DNA of 64,000 nucleotides from Sipunculus nudus (Eukaryota; Annelida; Sipuncula; Golfingiida; Sipunculidae): NCBI GenBank assembly GCA_026874595.1, contig CM049318.1, positions 22,359,456-22,423,455 on the forward strand. Reading direction: 5' to 3'. The notes below the pieces were generated by a model, which made no database searches, was not told where the DNA came from, and worked only from the letters and a program-made list of their open reading frames with translations. Both the position numbers and the translations under genes were made by a program. This document shows, piece after piece, positions 1-12,099 of the stretch; the first letter of the stretch is position 1; each line of letters starts with the position of its first letter.

Positions 1-389
1 CAGGTTCCCTTAAACAGGACCGCGTCATTTGCTTTATATCCTCTCGGTGCCACCGTGACCGTAGCTTAAAATTACAATCACCGTAAGCGACACGTCAGTG
101 AATATTTTCCCAGCCAAAAAAGTCATGAATGAAGTCACACTTGTGAACTGTACCACGAAGCTCTTATTTTTCTCTCTGTCTATGACACATTATCGCTTCG
201 CCAATCACAAATACGTTTTCGTGAGGGAAGCGCATGTCACACGGTATAAATACCAATATATCGGACGGGTGACAGTACAAATGTCTCGAGAAAACTGTCA
301 TTTAACGCGATAGCGATTAGAGTCCGCTTTATTTGTATAAAAATGAGAACCATCTAATTTTCAATATTTTTTTTAGGCTGTATCGCCCG

Positions 390-1290
390 GGTAACTAAAT
401 TGTTAGCGGTTTCTCAGCAGTATTTTATCCTCTCGCGCACGAATGTACCGATCGTTCCACAAATATAGGCTCAATCAGGCTAATGTTGAAATATAAATTT
501 TAATTATTTTACATGGATTGTACAACTAGTTATAATAACTAATACGAGGCACTCTACATGGCACGGATGTTGGCGCTCGGTAGTCGGTAAGGGTGGAGGA
601 AACCGGAGGACCCGGAGTACACCACCGACCTTAAGCGGGCAACTACAACCCATTCTCATAGCCACACCGGAAATCGAACCCGGGTCGCCAGCGGAGAAGG
701 CCGAGCGTTTTACCACTCAGCTGTCCAGGTCCAAACAAAACGATCGGCACCGTCGGTAATACCTTTCATTATGGAAATTAAGAGCATTTAAGAATGTACA
801 AAAAAAAGAGAGTTATTTTTCTAGCACATTAAGGCAGGTTTTTACGGGCACAGGTCCGCTTGCGGCAGATCTTGCAAAAAAATAATTTGTAGAATAGTCA
901 ATTAAATCCAGCCGCAGCAAAAAATCTCGGCCGGCCACACGGGTTAGCCCCAGCACATTTTTTTTTCGTAAGGATGACCTCTGTAGTCTCTTTGGGGCAT
1001 ATTGTCTTCATTTTATTGAATTTCCATCCAAATTTGTGAAATTCAACCACACAATAGCACCCCTTCCACACGTCATACTCTTTAATTTTAAAATGTGCGG
1101 TTTCCGGGGGCTTCCGAAGTACAAGAGTTCTGATTGACAACACAACAGCGTTCATCTGTAGATAAATGTGGATATTAACCTATGACAGCTCTCGGTGTAC
1201 CTGGCTTCAAGTGCACCGCAGTAGTGTTTAGACACTCTTTCGGAAGATATTATTTTTAACGATCGGCGAGCAGAATTATAAATATTGAAA
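390..1290. mobile_element. Degraded copy of the hAT-like family seen at 50.9 kb
   Basis: Stretches around 400-500 and 740-1,200 resemble the interior of the element at 50,854-51,724 in the same order: a cccgggt block, a cgatcggcaac/cgatcggcacc block, 'gaattaagagcat', then a poly-A stretch followed by ccggcc. The copy is split by a SINE at about 507-735. No terminal repeats could be recognised, so the ends are approximate. Confidence 0.35.
507..735 (-). mobile_element. tRNA-derived SINE
   Basis: Read on the minus strand, the head has a polymerase III A-box-like stretch (cagctgagtggtaaaacgc) and a B box (gggttcgatttcc), followed by a body containing a conserved ggtggaggaaaccgg block on the plus strand and a tail ending near ttttacatggattgtac. 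A second copy lies at 5,968-6,172. It interrupts the older hAT-like fragment here. The tRNA-like ORFs across both copies are artefacts. Confidence 0.6.
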
Positions 1291-2156
1291 TATAAATTCA
1301 AATTTTAATTATTTTTTTTTTCATTTCGGGCATTTTAGTGTTTGTTAATCGAAAAAAAAATATCCTTAGGGGTAATATTTTATTAATATGCTATGTGTTC
1401 CGCTGTCCGTATTTTTTAAATATATAAATTTTCATTTTCAGGAGTGAAAACGTTTAAACTGTTTTATATATAAAATGTGAGAACAGGAAACACAGTATAT
1501 GAGGTAAGACTGATGTTTATATATAATTTAATTTTATGTGAAGAACGTCAAAGTCATATGTCTAGCGATTAATGTCTGTAAATCAGTCTCTGTCTGCGAA
1601 CGGAGTTACGTTCAATTAATCTACACCTGGACAAAGTCCCATAATAAACATGCTATTGCGTGCAATAATCGTTGCAGCAAAGTAATAAAAGTTCATAGTA
1701 ACACAAGCAGAATTAGAAACAGTTCCAGCATTGTAACGGGACAGTCACCAAACAAAAGTGAAAATCGGCTTGAGTGACTGAAACTGAACAAGCTGTACGA
1801 TTATACATGGATTACATTCAAAACATTAATAACGTGTATACAATGTTTACAAGTCTCTATCTGTTGTCATTTCTTTAGACTGTTCGACAAATCATTTATT
1901 TTACATCAGGCAAAAGAACACAAGCCTTGCTATTTTAAGTTTAGTCAGCAAATGGTAGAAATAAGAGCACTGTTTTATAAACTGCTCGAGATTTTCAACA
2001 CTTTGGCCTTGGGACAAAACGGACACTCTCAATATAAAGTCACTCCCAATTGCACATTGACTGAAGGTGTTCACTAATTAACTCGGTGTTGTATAGTGGG
2101 CTCATTATTACAAAGCGTAGACTTTACTTAATTAACACATGCATTCCTCTTTGCAG

Positions 2157-2229
2157 TGACAAGATACATCTGCCTGGCTATTAAGAGAGCAAACGAAAAA
2201 CAATTTGACAGGAACTTTCCTATAAAAAG
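2157..2229 (+). CDS. Exon-like open segment, copy 1 of a pair (unrecognised)
   Basis: A segment bounded by tctttgcag and a gtaagt donor encodes TRYICLAIKRANEKQFDRNF and a few more residues, entering in phase 1 and leaving in phase 2. A diverged copy with the same phases lies at 2,681-2,768, and the upstream intron sequence is also repeated. Because 1-to-2 exons cannot be joined in series without a frameshift, they would be alternatives if real. Family not recognised. Confidence 0.3.
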
Positions 2230-2680
2230 GTAAGTTTATATATCGTGTATTAAAAATTATTCCAGAGTTATATATAAATTGTAACCTGTCAAGTGGTGCC
2301 AATACACATGGAATTGTGTATCACAAAACAATAATCTAAGGTTTTTATGTTTGTATTTACATCTAATTGTGAGGGATATATCATACATTTTAAGGAATAA
2401 GACAAGGTTGCTTATTAATTATAATGATACACCGTTGTAATCCAATGCACACATATGCATTCTATTTTGTAATGTTTATATTTTGTTTTGGAGACCTTAG
2501 TATTGGGGTTTTCACTACATATGGACATGCGGGACAGAACTGGGCCTCTCACTGTGTGGTAACGCTTAATTACACATTCGTTTAAGGCGTCCTCTAATTA
2601 ACCTGGTGTTGCATTGATCAATTACGTGTATTACCAAGTACAGAATATACTGGTCACCCATCCATTCTTTCTCTTTGCAG

Positions 2681-2768
2681 GAACCAGATACATCTGCCTG
2701 GCTAGCAAGAATGAAATGAAAAAGGAAGAGCGGATTTTCGTTGTAATTGGGCTGACGAAGATTATATG
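2681..2768 (+). CDS. Exon-like open segment, copy 2 of a pair (unrecognised)
   Basis: Bounded by ctctttgcag and a gtacgt donor. It encodes TRYICLASKNEMKKEERIFV and about nine further residues, phase 1 in and 2 out. It shares the TRYICLA start with the segment at 2,157. Not recognised. It lies in the block missing from duplicate B, so it may be carried by a mobile element or belong to a gene fragment. Confidence 0.3.
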
Positions 2769-3235
2769 GTACGTTGTTCAGGAGTTATTTCTAAATCATA
2801 GAAAAATGTTTTTAATAATGCTCTTGGCATTGTGTATCACAAAGCAAAACACATTTATTCTGTCTATGTTAACCACCTATATATAACTATATAAGGAGAC
2901 TACATAGTATTATAAGTCAATTAAGAAAAAGTAAGAATAATTACGCATTCTATATTAAAATACCTTTGTGAAAAGTACATGTTTGTAATAGTTATTGTAT
3001 TCATCATCTGCAGTTCATATGACTTAACATTTTTCGTCTCAAAGATATTTCGGGACCCTTGCCAAACATTGTAATGTTAACAACATCAACACTCAAAATG
3101 CAATCCCCACTCAGAGAGAGAGAGAGGGGGGGGGGGGGGGGGAGTTCCAATTAGCGACTTCACAGACCAGAAACATCGTATGTTAATTAATTCTCAACTG
3201 TTGGTAATATTTATTTCATCTCTTATTTTTCACAG

Positions 3236-3385
3236 ATCGATTCTTCGTACCTTTCCTTGCCAAGTACGCATCACGTAATTAAGGGATATGATGACACGGA
3301 ACCAGAGATTAGTTCGACCGTCGCAGTGTTTGGACTTTATCGCCAATCATACAGCTCATCGATTCTATGCAGGCATTTCGTTTGA
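3236..3385 (+). CDS. Possible terminal exon, unrecognised
   Basis: After a ttatttttcacag acceptor there are 49 open codons ending in TGA (starting IDSSYLSLPSTHHVIKGYDD). The open phase does not continue the frame left by the exon-like pair upstream, so a link is not shown. Could be chance. Confidence 0.18.
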   Translation: MDSSYLSLPSTHHVIKGYDDTEPEISSTVAVFGLYRQSYSSSILCRHFV

Positions 3386-4104
3386 AGATTTATATACATA
3401 GAAACAATAGATTTGCCTATGGGACTGGAAATCGTTTGAATCCCTCACCAAGGCGTATCAGCTGTATATAGTCATACAAACATCGTGCAAGACACTTGTT
3501 GCATCACCTGTTGTGTATCGATTATATGTTGCTGCGACTTCATATATTTTATTTTGTAAAGCAGATAAGTATTATTTTTATAATACAGAATTACTACACA
3601 AGAGGACCTGGACTCGCAAGAGATAGACAAATACCTGAGAACACACAAATAATTCATCATAATATTCCTGACGTTCACCGGATATCAAATCCACAAAAAA
3701 ACGGAACCCTCTGCGCATCGTGGTTGTTCTATTCTTAAAGGGATGTTGGTGTGTGCAGATAAGAGGACAGTGCGAAATATTCAATTTCATTGTTAGTATA
3801 TACCAAGAAAACTGAAATTCTTGCAGGCAAAACACAATATTTGCCTGAATTTTAAAAACTCTACCCTGAACGATAACAAGGGAATTTATTTCAGTTTGAG
3901 AAAACGACTCAGAACTGTGCGAGGTGTTCACGAACTCTGTATACGCAAATGTCAGTTGTATCAATTACGTGCATTTATTAGCTAATGCTTTTTGTAATAG
4001 CTCTTTTTTCACAGACTGGTCTTTACAACTTTATAAAAATGTGTTTCCTTAAAAAAAAACAGTGTTTTCATTTTGCCTCGAAGGTATCATCACATTAAAA
4101 GGAT

Positions 4105-4108
<4 letters not shown>

Positions 4109-4146
<38 letters not shown>
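4109..4146. repeat. (AT)n microsatellite
   Basis: Uninterrupted AT dinucleotide run. Confidence 0.95.
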
Positions 4147-4149
<3 letters not shown>

Positions 4150-4284
4150 TTCAGCTATGATCCTTGCAGGTATATATTTATATTTTTTTTGCATATCAAT
4201 CAACACTCTATCAAATATGTATGGACATATGACGTAATTAATTTATCCTAAACGTATAAAAGGACATCCTAGATTGTTTTCTAA

Positions 4285-4572
4285 AATAAAAATGCATTGA
4301 AGGTTCTTTGAAGAACCCTATACATTGATTCCATCAATAACCTTTTAAAGTTCCCCACTCAGTCCACCGTGAAGAACCTTAGAGGGTTCTTCTCAGAACC
4401 TCTAAAGAGGTTCTTTATGGAACCTTATAGGTTCCATAAAAGAACCTTCGGGAGGTTCCAAAAAGAACCAAGCTTGAAGGTTCTAGCTGGAACCTTAAAA
4501 GGTTCCCCACTCAGTCCACTCTGAAGAACCCTTTTGGGTTCTAGTTAGAAACCTTTTTTCTAAGAGTGTACA
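4285..4572. mobile_element. Palindromic AAGGTTC/GAACCTT MITE
   Basis: About 290 bp made almost entirely of direct and inverted copies of aaggttcttt, gaaccttt and ggttcc, with the 20-bp phrase ccttttaaagttccccactc and a near copy 170 bp further on. The right end reads ctaagagtg (cactcttag on the other strand). It sits at the right edge of the block absent from duplicate B. The style resembles a MITE type that I recall from fish and invertebrate genomes; that is recollection, not a match. Confidence 0.5.
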
Positions 4573-5967
4573 AAAGGAAAGTCACCAATACGTCAAACAA
4601 TATGCTTCCGTCTTTGTCGGATAATATATATAGATAATATATGTGTGTGTGTGTGTATGTTTGTGTGAATCATTATACTGAATGACGGTTGGTGATCACA
4701 GTAAGTATTATATTATCATCTCATAATACTCTAGTCAATAAATTATTTAATATATTCGTAAACCATCATATCCGTAAACCATGTTTTTGTATTATTAAAG
4801 TACTGTGGTAACATGCCTCCATGGTAAACTCCGACTCCTGTCCTGTAATATATACACAGACCTGCAGGTAATCTTAACCGTTCGATGAAAAATACAATTA
4901 AGTTTACCTGCCTGTTAATCAAGTGTGCCCAGAGTACCTGCAAACTAGCGTCATTTCGACCCTCTGGCATCACGACCAGATTAATGGCGCCAGAGTGTCA
5001 TTACATCTAAGTCTGAGGATCGCATTATAAGGCCTTATGAAGATGCAAATATTTTCGTCATTTCTGACAATGACAGGTACACTGTCATTTAACATAAACC
5101 AGACCAATCATAAACATTTTTTGTGTACTTTCTTATAATACAAAACATGAGCGAGAAAAGTTCCGTTTTAATCCAGCACAATGGTAAATCCCTCCGTTTA
5201 ATTGATGACCACATGAACACAAACATGGCTCGCACGGGCTATAGGCGGTAGGCAGCTTGCAGGCGATACAGGAAATGACCCGTGTCCATGGAGACGGTGG
5301 AGCTCATATTGTGAGCTCACGTGTATATGTTTGTGTCAATTTTTCAATCTTAGCATAATATTGAGATTTGGGGCAGTTTACCACAATATGAATGCAACCT
5401 AATGCTAGACCACTGCGATAAATTCTAGTTATTACTTGTATCACGACTCGAGTAGGCTTACTAGCCCAATTATCCGATTGCCTACCGAGTCGGGAGACAC
5501 GTATGTGTTCCCACTGTAACTATGGGTGAAACGTGTTGCCTGTACGCATAATTAATGATGGTATCTTTAACACACACGGCAACGTCTAACATGTCCTTAG
5601 CCCCGTCACAGTGAGTGAGCAGAAAATGCAGAGACGACCTCATACAGTATTACACACGCAACTGAATTTTTTTAAACCAAGTGGTAAGGTTTTATATTGG
5701 GCGTCCTTCCTACGACCCGGACCGCAAACCTCTCGTCGTTTATTATTCCATACACGAACCTTTTCATATCAGGTAAGACCACCACGCCAAATCAAATACT
5801 TCTGTAAGTTTAAGCAGTCAATTTATATTCCAGTTGTATTTGACCTTAGGCTTTCCTGTCAATCATTTTCCCTCTGAGACCCCGCTGTGTAAACACCGCC
5901 GTCTAGCTATGTCACGATGACGCTGCACTTTTCACACTATGGATATTACATCTTTTTTCTTTATATA

Positions 5968-6172
5968 TTAACTTATTTATTTTACATGGATTGTACAAAT
6001 AGTGATGGCGTTCGGTAGTCTGCAGAGGTGGAGGAAACCGGAATACCCGGAGAAAACCACCGACTTTGGACGGGCAACTACAACCCACTCTCATAGCCAC
6101 ACCGGGGATCGAACACGGGTCGCCAGCGGAGAGAGCTAAGCGTTTTACCACTCACCTGTCCAGGCCCCTAAT
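5968..6172 (-). mobile_element. tRNA-derived SINE, second copy
   Basis: Same family as 507-735: minus-strand head with gagtggtaaaacgctt and the B-box-like cgtgttcgatcccc, body with gaggaaaccgg, tail at ttttacatggattgtac. The corresponding position in duplicate B (near 25,970) has no SINE, so it inserted into copy A after the duplication. Confidence 0.65.
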
Positions 6173-6256
6173 TTATAATTTTTTTTCATAGATTAATATA
6201 TGAATGGAAATATTTAACCATAAGCTCATGTACCGATCTGAGCGTTCTTTTCTTAC

Positions 6257-6338
6257 CTGTTAGATATACGTCACCATCAAACTTCTTACACAGACCTCTC
6301 ACAATGGCGAAGCCAATACCTTTGTTTCCGCCAGTTAC
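6257..6338 (-). CDS. Carbonyl reductase A, exon 2
   Basis: 82 bp, acceptor ttccag and donor gtaaga. It encodes VTGGNKGIGFAIVRGLCKKF followed by DGDVYLT, the TGxxxGIG dinucleotide-binding turn of short-chain dehydrogenases. It differs from exon 2 of copy B at one synonymous base, which suggests the protein has stayed under selection. No exon 3 to 8 was found between here and position 1. Copy A is therefore either truncated or continues left of the window. Confidence 0.75.
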
Positions 6339-6993
6339 CTGGAACAGATAATGATAATATTATAAAGATAATATTATATAATATAATAATAATAATATAA
6401 TAATAATAATTATAATATTTTATTTAAGTACTTATATTATATACCTCTGAAGTTTTACAGGTTTCATATTCGCATTAAAGAAAAGTGCAAAAGTGGTATC
6501 AAATTCATTGATAGGTTTAAAAAAAAATAATTCCAACGGGTTCTCTTAGTAATTTTACAAAATATTTCCTGCTAAACATTTGTGCCTGTACGGTTTTTGA
6601 CCAGTTCGCCCGCTCCCGAGACATTCCTGTCCTTTCTAATATCCAAAATAGTGAAATTACTTTTCCTTGCTTGAAAATCCTATTTATTATGTATTATTCG
6701 TCGTGTTAAATTGACGCTGGAAGAGTGGCATGGGAAACGTGAACCAGTGGCCCGCCACTTCACATTTTCTGGAACCGCCCGTGCGGAAGTTAAAATGCAG
6801 CGAAAGCCCAGCTCTCTTATATAGACATGTATAGGCTTACACATCGGGCCCAGGCCCTTAACTGACATCCCTTAATGATTATGCACGTACTTCAACCTGA
6901 TCTGATAACATATATAGCCTACTTACTTCAAATAAGTATTATCAAAAGAGGCTCCAAGTCTGAAGATCAATAATTATCAGATCAATGACTTAC

Positions 6994-7017
6994 CACGGCC
7001 ACGCGTCGATTTGACAT
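6994..7017 (-). CDS. Carbonyl reductase A, exon 1 (start)
   Basis: ATG at 7,017 followed by eight codons (MSNRRVAV) and a gtaagt donor in phase 0, joining exon 2 as MSNRRVAV-VTGGNKG. Copy B has the same exon with His for Asn at residue 3. The short basic N-terminus before the nucleotide-binding strand matches the CBR1 layout. Confidence 0.7.
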
Positions 7018-7395
7018 CTTGAACCCGAGCTCGCGAGTGACTGAGTGCTCGGTTGTCGTCGCTTGGTTTACTTAGAGAGTGGGTCAAAGTTGACATATAC
7101 AGGGCTGTCCCCTATCGGTCATCTTAAAAACTAATCCGCTGAATGTTTGATCATTACCTCCGCCAGGAGGATGTGCGTTCAATCTCGTTCGTGTGTGTGT
7201 GTGTGTGTGAGAGGGTGTGTTTGTTTGTTTGTTCACAAAATCTCACGCAATTATGAACGGAGCCTCATGGAACTTTCAGGCACCCCTGGAATGGGCCAAG
7301 GAAAATCGATTAGATTAGATTTGGTGTAAGTTAGGCTCATGATCTGAATCGAGGAAGGATTTCGAAGAATACAGTATTCACAAATGTGCAGTCAC

Positions 7396-7901
7396 TACGG
7401 CCATGCGCGGGGCGGTGACTCAATTGACCGAAAATTGCACAAAGCCTATAAGGTGGACTCCTTATCTATCTGTAACTCCATGTGCTGTCTAAGTGTAACT
7501 GATATTGACCACTGGCTGGTCAAATGCGTGCTTGGGCACAACATAATGTGGTGATGACTGCTATAAGAAACTTTCTCTGGTCATGCTTATCTCAGTGAAC
7601 ATCCTGAACCTATATAAAGCCACATCCGTCAGATTTCCTCTTTACTCCCTTGGATGTCCCAATAGATTAGATTATTTAATAAATAATAGATTATGACTGA
7701 AAAGATTTTAACCAGCAAACGCATCTCAGTTTTTGATGACTTGTGGTTAGCCAATACTATTCCCATGGGTAATTTTGAGTACACATACATATTAAAGAAA
7801 TAAACTTTTTTACTTTATTATATAAATCTAAATAGACACAGGCACAACAAACTAAAGGGAAGTTATATATGAAAGTTATGAAATAAATGTTTAATGGATG
7901 G

Positions 7902-7965
<64 letters not shown>

Positions 7966-8267
7966 TCCATTTATAAGCAATCAAACATGTTCTTTTAATA
8001 TTTAATGAATTTGCTTTAAATCATTGATTCTTGATATGTGAACCTTTGGATCATAAAACTTTCTTTTATTTTATTGCGGGCTGGGCTGCGGGCTGGAAAC
8101 TCTAAAAATGCGGGGGGGGGGGGGGGGGGGGGGGTTGCGGGCCGTAAGTAAAATTTGCGGGGCGGGGCGGCTGATTTTTTTCCTTTGATTGCGGGGCGGG
8201 CTGAGGGCTGACAGGGCTTGATGCGGGGCGGGTGGGGTCTCCATTTTTCGGCCCGAGCAGGGCTCTG
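7396..8267. mobile_element. 872-bp hAT-like nonautonomous element with 8-bp TSD
   Basis: Flanked by perfect direct repeats GCAGTCAC at 7,388-7,395 and 8,268-8,275. Duplicate B has a single gcagtcac at the equivalent place (about 28,345), so this is a clean filled versus empty site. Ends form an imperfect inverted repeat (tacggccatgcgcgggg against cagagccctgctcgggc, about 12 of 18 matching). Inside are a (TA)n tract, a G homopolymer and gcgggc-rich sequence. No transposase frame. 8-bp duplications are typical of hAT and of P-type elements; hAT is favoured by the ends. Confidence 0.7.
7903..7961. repeat. (TA)n microsatellite
   Basis: Pure TA run inside the hAT-like element. Confidence 0.95.
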
Positions 8268-9235
8268 GCAGTCACACATGCACGAATGAACCAAGGAATA
8301 TAAACTAAATTAATGAATGTAAACAAGGCAGTACTTCAGAGTGAGCTGTCATGTCACTATCTTCAATACGGCTTGTGTACACTTTCAAAATATAAACTTC
8401 AGCACCAGGATTCAATGTCCACAGAGCGTTTTTACTTAAAATTTAATTCCATCACCAAACCGGCAATCAATATTTTATTCAAATAGAAATAAAAAAAAAA
8501 AATCCACGTCTCCAAATGTCCCCATACGCGTGATGCGGTTTAGAAGAGCTGTTTAATACAGCATTTGTTGAATTTGATTAAATATTTAGCAAATATATGA
8601 AGGAAAACAATTTGTATTATATTATAATTGTATTTTTTTCATTGGAAAAGAAAATATTTTGCTACCACTTTTGATATAATGAAAACCAGTAACATGAACT
8701 TTGTTAGGTAAGGTTATATCTTAATATGTATCGCTCATACGTTGGACGCTTGAAAACAAACAAAGGATATTAAATATAGTAAGGTCATGTATAAACACAA
8801 ATATAATTTTACGGAATAAGTACGTTTGAACATGTAACAACGATGGAAGCAGTATGATAGTATTTTTTTTTTCACAGTGAGTTTTATATTGAATTTTTCA
8901 TTTCAGTTTCGAAATAATATGGAGAAATGGAGACAGAGCTTTTATCATATATCCTCTGGAAAATCATATTGTATGCATAGATATGTATCAATCCTCATCT
9001 ACGAAAATTAATTAGAAATCCATAGCCCCTGTCTATAATTGCTTAAAAAGATTACACATTTTGCATCATTTAAATTGATTATGAACTAATACACCCTACT
9101 TTTCCATCATGTTCTCGATTTTTTGTTCCTTTTGACCAATTTCGCACAACCGATAAATCTCTTTAAGGGCCATTGCTTTCATGACTATCCTATTATCCCA
9201 AAGGATTATTTATAGACCCATTGCTTAACATATCT

Positions 9236-9545
9236 ATGGAGCCCCTAAAGTGACATACGTGATATTTTTTTTCTGGGTAAATATCGCGTTCCCTCGCGAT
9301 CTTTTCGCGTTCCCTCGCGATCTTTTCGCGTTCCCTCGCGATCTTACAAATGATCACTAGGCTGGTTCCCTGCTCCCCTATATCTAGCATGCAACATCTA
9401 ACATACAAAATAGTGGACGCAGGAACCAGAACAACAGTTATCTGTGTCTCGTTCTGTGTCTTTAACACCACCATGCTCCACCTCTTAGATATACACTCGA
9501 TGCCAGGTTAACAAAGCGATACTTGATTAAGAGAGATTAGACTTT
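9236..9545. repeat. Left inverted repeat of the foldback-like element
   Basis: About 310 bp. It contains roughly three minisatellite units (read as cgcgttccctcgcgatcttt), then gatcactaggctggttccctgc and gtctttaacaccacc. It matches the reverse complement of 15,135-15,792; the length difference comes from expansion of the minisatellite on the right. Confidence 0.7.
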
Positions 9546-11070
9546 TTGCCATGTTTCTGATATATGTTATCTATTCCCCATTTATTCATTCTTTGGCAGA
9601 CTTCTTTTTATATTTTTAGCAATAAGATTATCAAATTATTCTTTTCTATCTCTTTGTTTATTAGCAGTCAGACCAAACAACGGATCAAAAATGTCAACCT
9701 GGAACAGGTCCATATCCCGATGTAATTGACAGACATTAATAATATTTTTCACGTCAGTTATTGGTTCAGACCCATTTTAAGATGGGTCAGGCCAAATTAC
9801 CAATCAACAATATCAACTTTGCACATGCCCATCTCCCTATGTTCATTTACTGATATTGGTATTATATTATACACATCTGTTATTTATAAAATAAGACAAA
9901 AAATTCACAAAATATACACGTATTTAAATCTATTTAAAAAAATAATAATAAAAATCATTGTACAAGGTATAGAACCTTTGCAGGTATCAGCTACTTTCCA
10001 CCCATCAGCTACTTTCAACACATTATAAAATAAAATATACAAATTATAATACTCGTAGATGATTAACTCATATTTATTTAATCTTTTCTTTTCTTTCTTT
10101 TAATTCAAAGCTGTAGGAATGCATCGGCAGATCATGATCGTATATTGGACCGGTCCTTCTTAAGATCGGAAGATGGCGCGCGACATTTATATATATATAT
10201 ATATAAAACAAAAACTTAAATGCGCAATTTAAGAACTTTAATTTTAATCATACCCTGTTTGACCTCCCCCCCCCCCCCCCCCCAGCCTAAATTCTGAAAT
10301 TTCTGGATCCCCAACTGGTTTGAATTTATCATTATGAAATGTTCTGAACTTTTGATGTCCTAAGTTGTGCTATATAATCATAATACAAGACATGAAAAGT
10401 GCGATGCGAAAGAGACCGATTTGTGCTTGGACGGACAAGGGGTGATCAATAATGCTCTGATGACCTATGGTCAACTCAGCTAAAAAAATGCATGTATTGT
10501 CCAAGAAGCATGCGGGAGGTCCAATTTGGTTTGGTCAGGTTCACTGAAATGTTTTTACTTTACCAATTAATTCTGTTTTACGTTTACGGCTAGTAAAATC
10601 TGTTACATTATCGTTTGACTTCGCATTACATTATTGGTTAGTGATAAGTTATCGGTCATTTATTTATTACTTTATCAGTTGGTTTTACATAATCAGTTGT
10701 AACAGTCTCATAATTATATTTGGCCTTAGGCCTCATCTGTTCTTCTTCTTCTGATACTAAACACTAGTATGCAGATAATCCAGTGTTCAGAAGGTTATTT
10801 TACCCTAGATCATTTTTATACCCACCTTGTCTCATTAATGTATTTTTATAAATGTGATTCTCCATAAAGAAAAAGAAATATTTAACTTATTTGTCGACCC
10901 CACATCAGTGAATACAAAACCACAAACGTGCCCTGGGAGGACCAACACGTTCTTCAATTGCCAGTTGATAAACAAATGAAGCATAGAACCGACCTTTAGA
11001 GAATGAGAATAAAAGCTGCTTATTGCTTGCCGGAAATCTTCGATTTCGGCAAGCATGTTCGTCAGTTGCG
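9546..11070. other. Interior of foldback-like element, no gene seen
   Basis: AT-rich sequence with a C homopolymer near 10,266 and a short AT run near 10,190. The open frames here are short and show no recognisable motif. Confidence 0.4.
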
Positions 11071-11076
11071 TATGTC

Positions 11077-11970
11077 TGTTTTGTTTGTTTGTCAAGACTC
11101 TCCAGGCCACACTTTTGCATCAATCAACTTGAAACTTACAGGCTTGATTGACAAACCGATTTCTAGGTGCCCTATTGTTTTTGGTCAACATTGCTCCAAG
11201 GTCAAGGGTCAAGGTCACGACAGGTATGGTTAACGGTTTTTGCACTATAAACTTCTCCATAAATAGGCTTATCCACTTCTGCAATAGCTCATTTTTTTCG
11301 TCATCACCTGGCCTTTCTTTTGACATGTAGCTTACTTAAATTTGCCGTTACCATGGTTACATTTTTTGGGGAGAAATCATGGAATTTCATGATATTTTTC
11401 AAATTTGCAGCAATCGCCCTGATTCTGAGATATTTTATGTAACATAAGAATATCTCGAAATTGTTTTTCAGATTTTGGAAATGGCCGCCAGGGGGCGTTG
11501 CAGATGAAAAAACATGAAAATTTGTTTTGGTGCTATACCTCAACAACTATTAAACATTGGGCCATTTCCATCACAGCACCTTAAACTAGAGTCCATGGGC
11601 TTATTTTTGCGCATAGGTGAAAAAGTGCGCTATTGCCAGATTTCTCTATTTTTGGGGTAAAACTTTTTTTGTTTGTTTGTTTGTCACGACTCTCCAGGCC
11701 ACACTTTTGCATCAATCAACTTGAAACTTACAGGCTTGATTGACAAACCGATTTCTAGGTGGCCTATTGTTTTTGGTCAACATTGCTCCAAGGTCAAGGG
11801 TCAAAGTCACGACAGGTATGGTTAACGGTTTTTGCACTATAACTTCGCCATAAATAGGCTTATCCACTTCTGCAATAGCTCATTTTTTTCGTCATCACCT
11901 GGCCTTTCTTTTGACATGTAGCTTACTTAAAATTGCCGTTACCATGGTTACATTTTTTGGGCAAAAATCA
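11077..11970. repeat. 592-bp-spaced direct repeat, two copies
   Basis: About 280 bp starting with a tttg-rich tract and gactctccaggccacac occurs at 11,077 and again 592 bp later, nearly identical through cttgattgacaaaccgattt, ggtcaagggtcaa and gttaccatggttacattt. Small ORFs on both strands are shadows of the repeat. Confidence 0.75.
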
Positions 11971-12099
11971 TGTAAATTGGAAATAACACGACCATTTTTT
12001 GTAACTTTGTCAATTTTTAAGCTACAGACGTCTGGTTTTGGTCATTATGTACCTTATAGGCAGCTTGACATGATAAATTTGAAAGTCTCGCCAAATCTT

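Larger units (their letters stand above)
1465..4568. other. About 3.1-kb insertion in duplicate A relative to duplicate B
   Basis: Sequence at 1,365-1,465 matches 24,830-24,935 (ggggtaatattttatt, then ttttcag and gaaaacgttt), and sequence from about 4,568 matches 24,940 onward (acaaaagga, caatacgtcaaacaatatg). The roughly 3.1 kb between is absent from B. It holds the exon-like pair at 2.16 and 2.68 kb, a G homopolymer near 3,126, an (AT)n tract and the AAGGTTC MITE at its right edge. Either inserted in A or deleted from B. Confidence 0.45.
4570..9235. repeat. Segmental duplication, copy A
   Basis: Carries exons 1 and 2 of carbonyl reductase A plus promoter and intron flanks. It is colinear with 24,935-29,566: the ccaatacgtcaaacaatatg block, the 'gtccttcctacgacccg' block, both exons, the cggcttgtgtacactt block and the ggttgcttaa end. 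Homology resumes beyond the foldback-like insertion at 15,801-15,900. The exon 2 copies differ at one synonymous site. Introns carry many substitutions and indels, so the duplication is not recent. Confidence 0.8.

Noticed and set aside
504-735. Functional tRNA gene
   Set aside because: A and B boxes are present but no cloverleaf with a sound acceptor stem; it is the head of a SINE with a second copy at 6.0 kb.
8016-8326. Proline-rich minus-strand frames
   Set aside because: Proline runs are the G homopolymer read backwards inside the hAT-like element.
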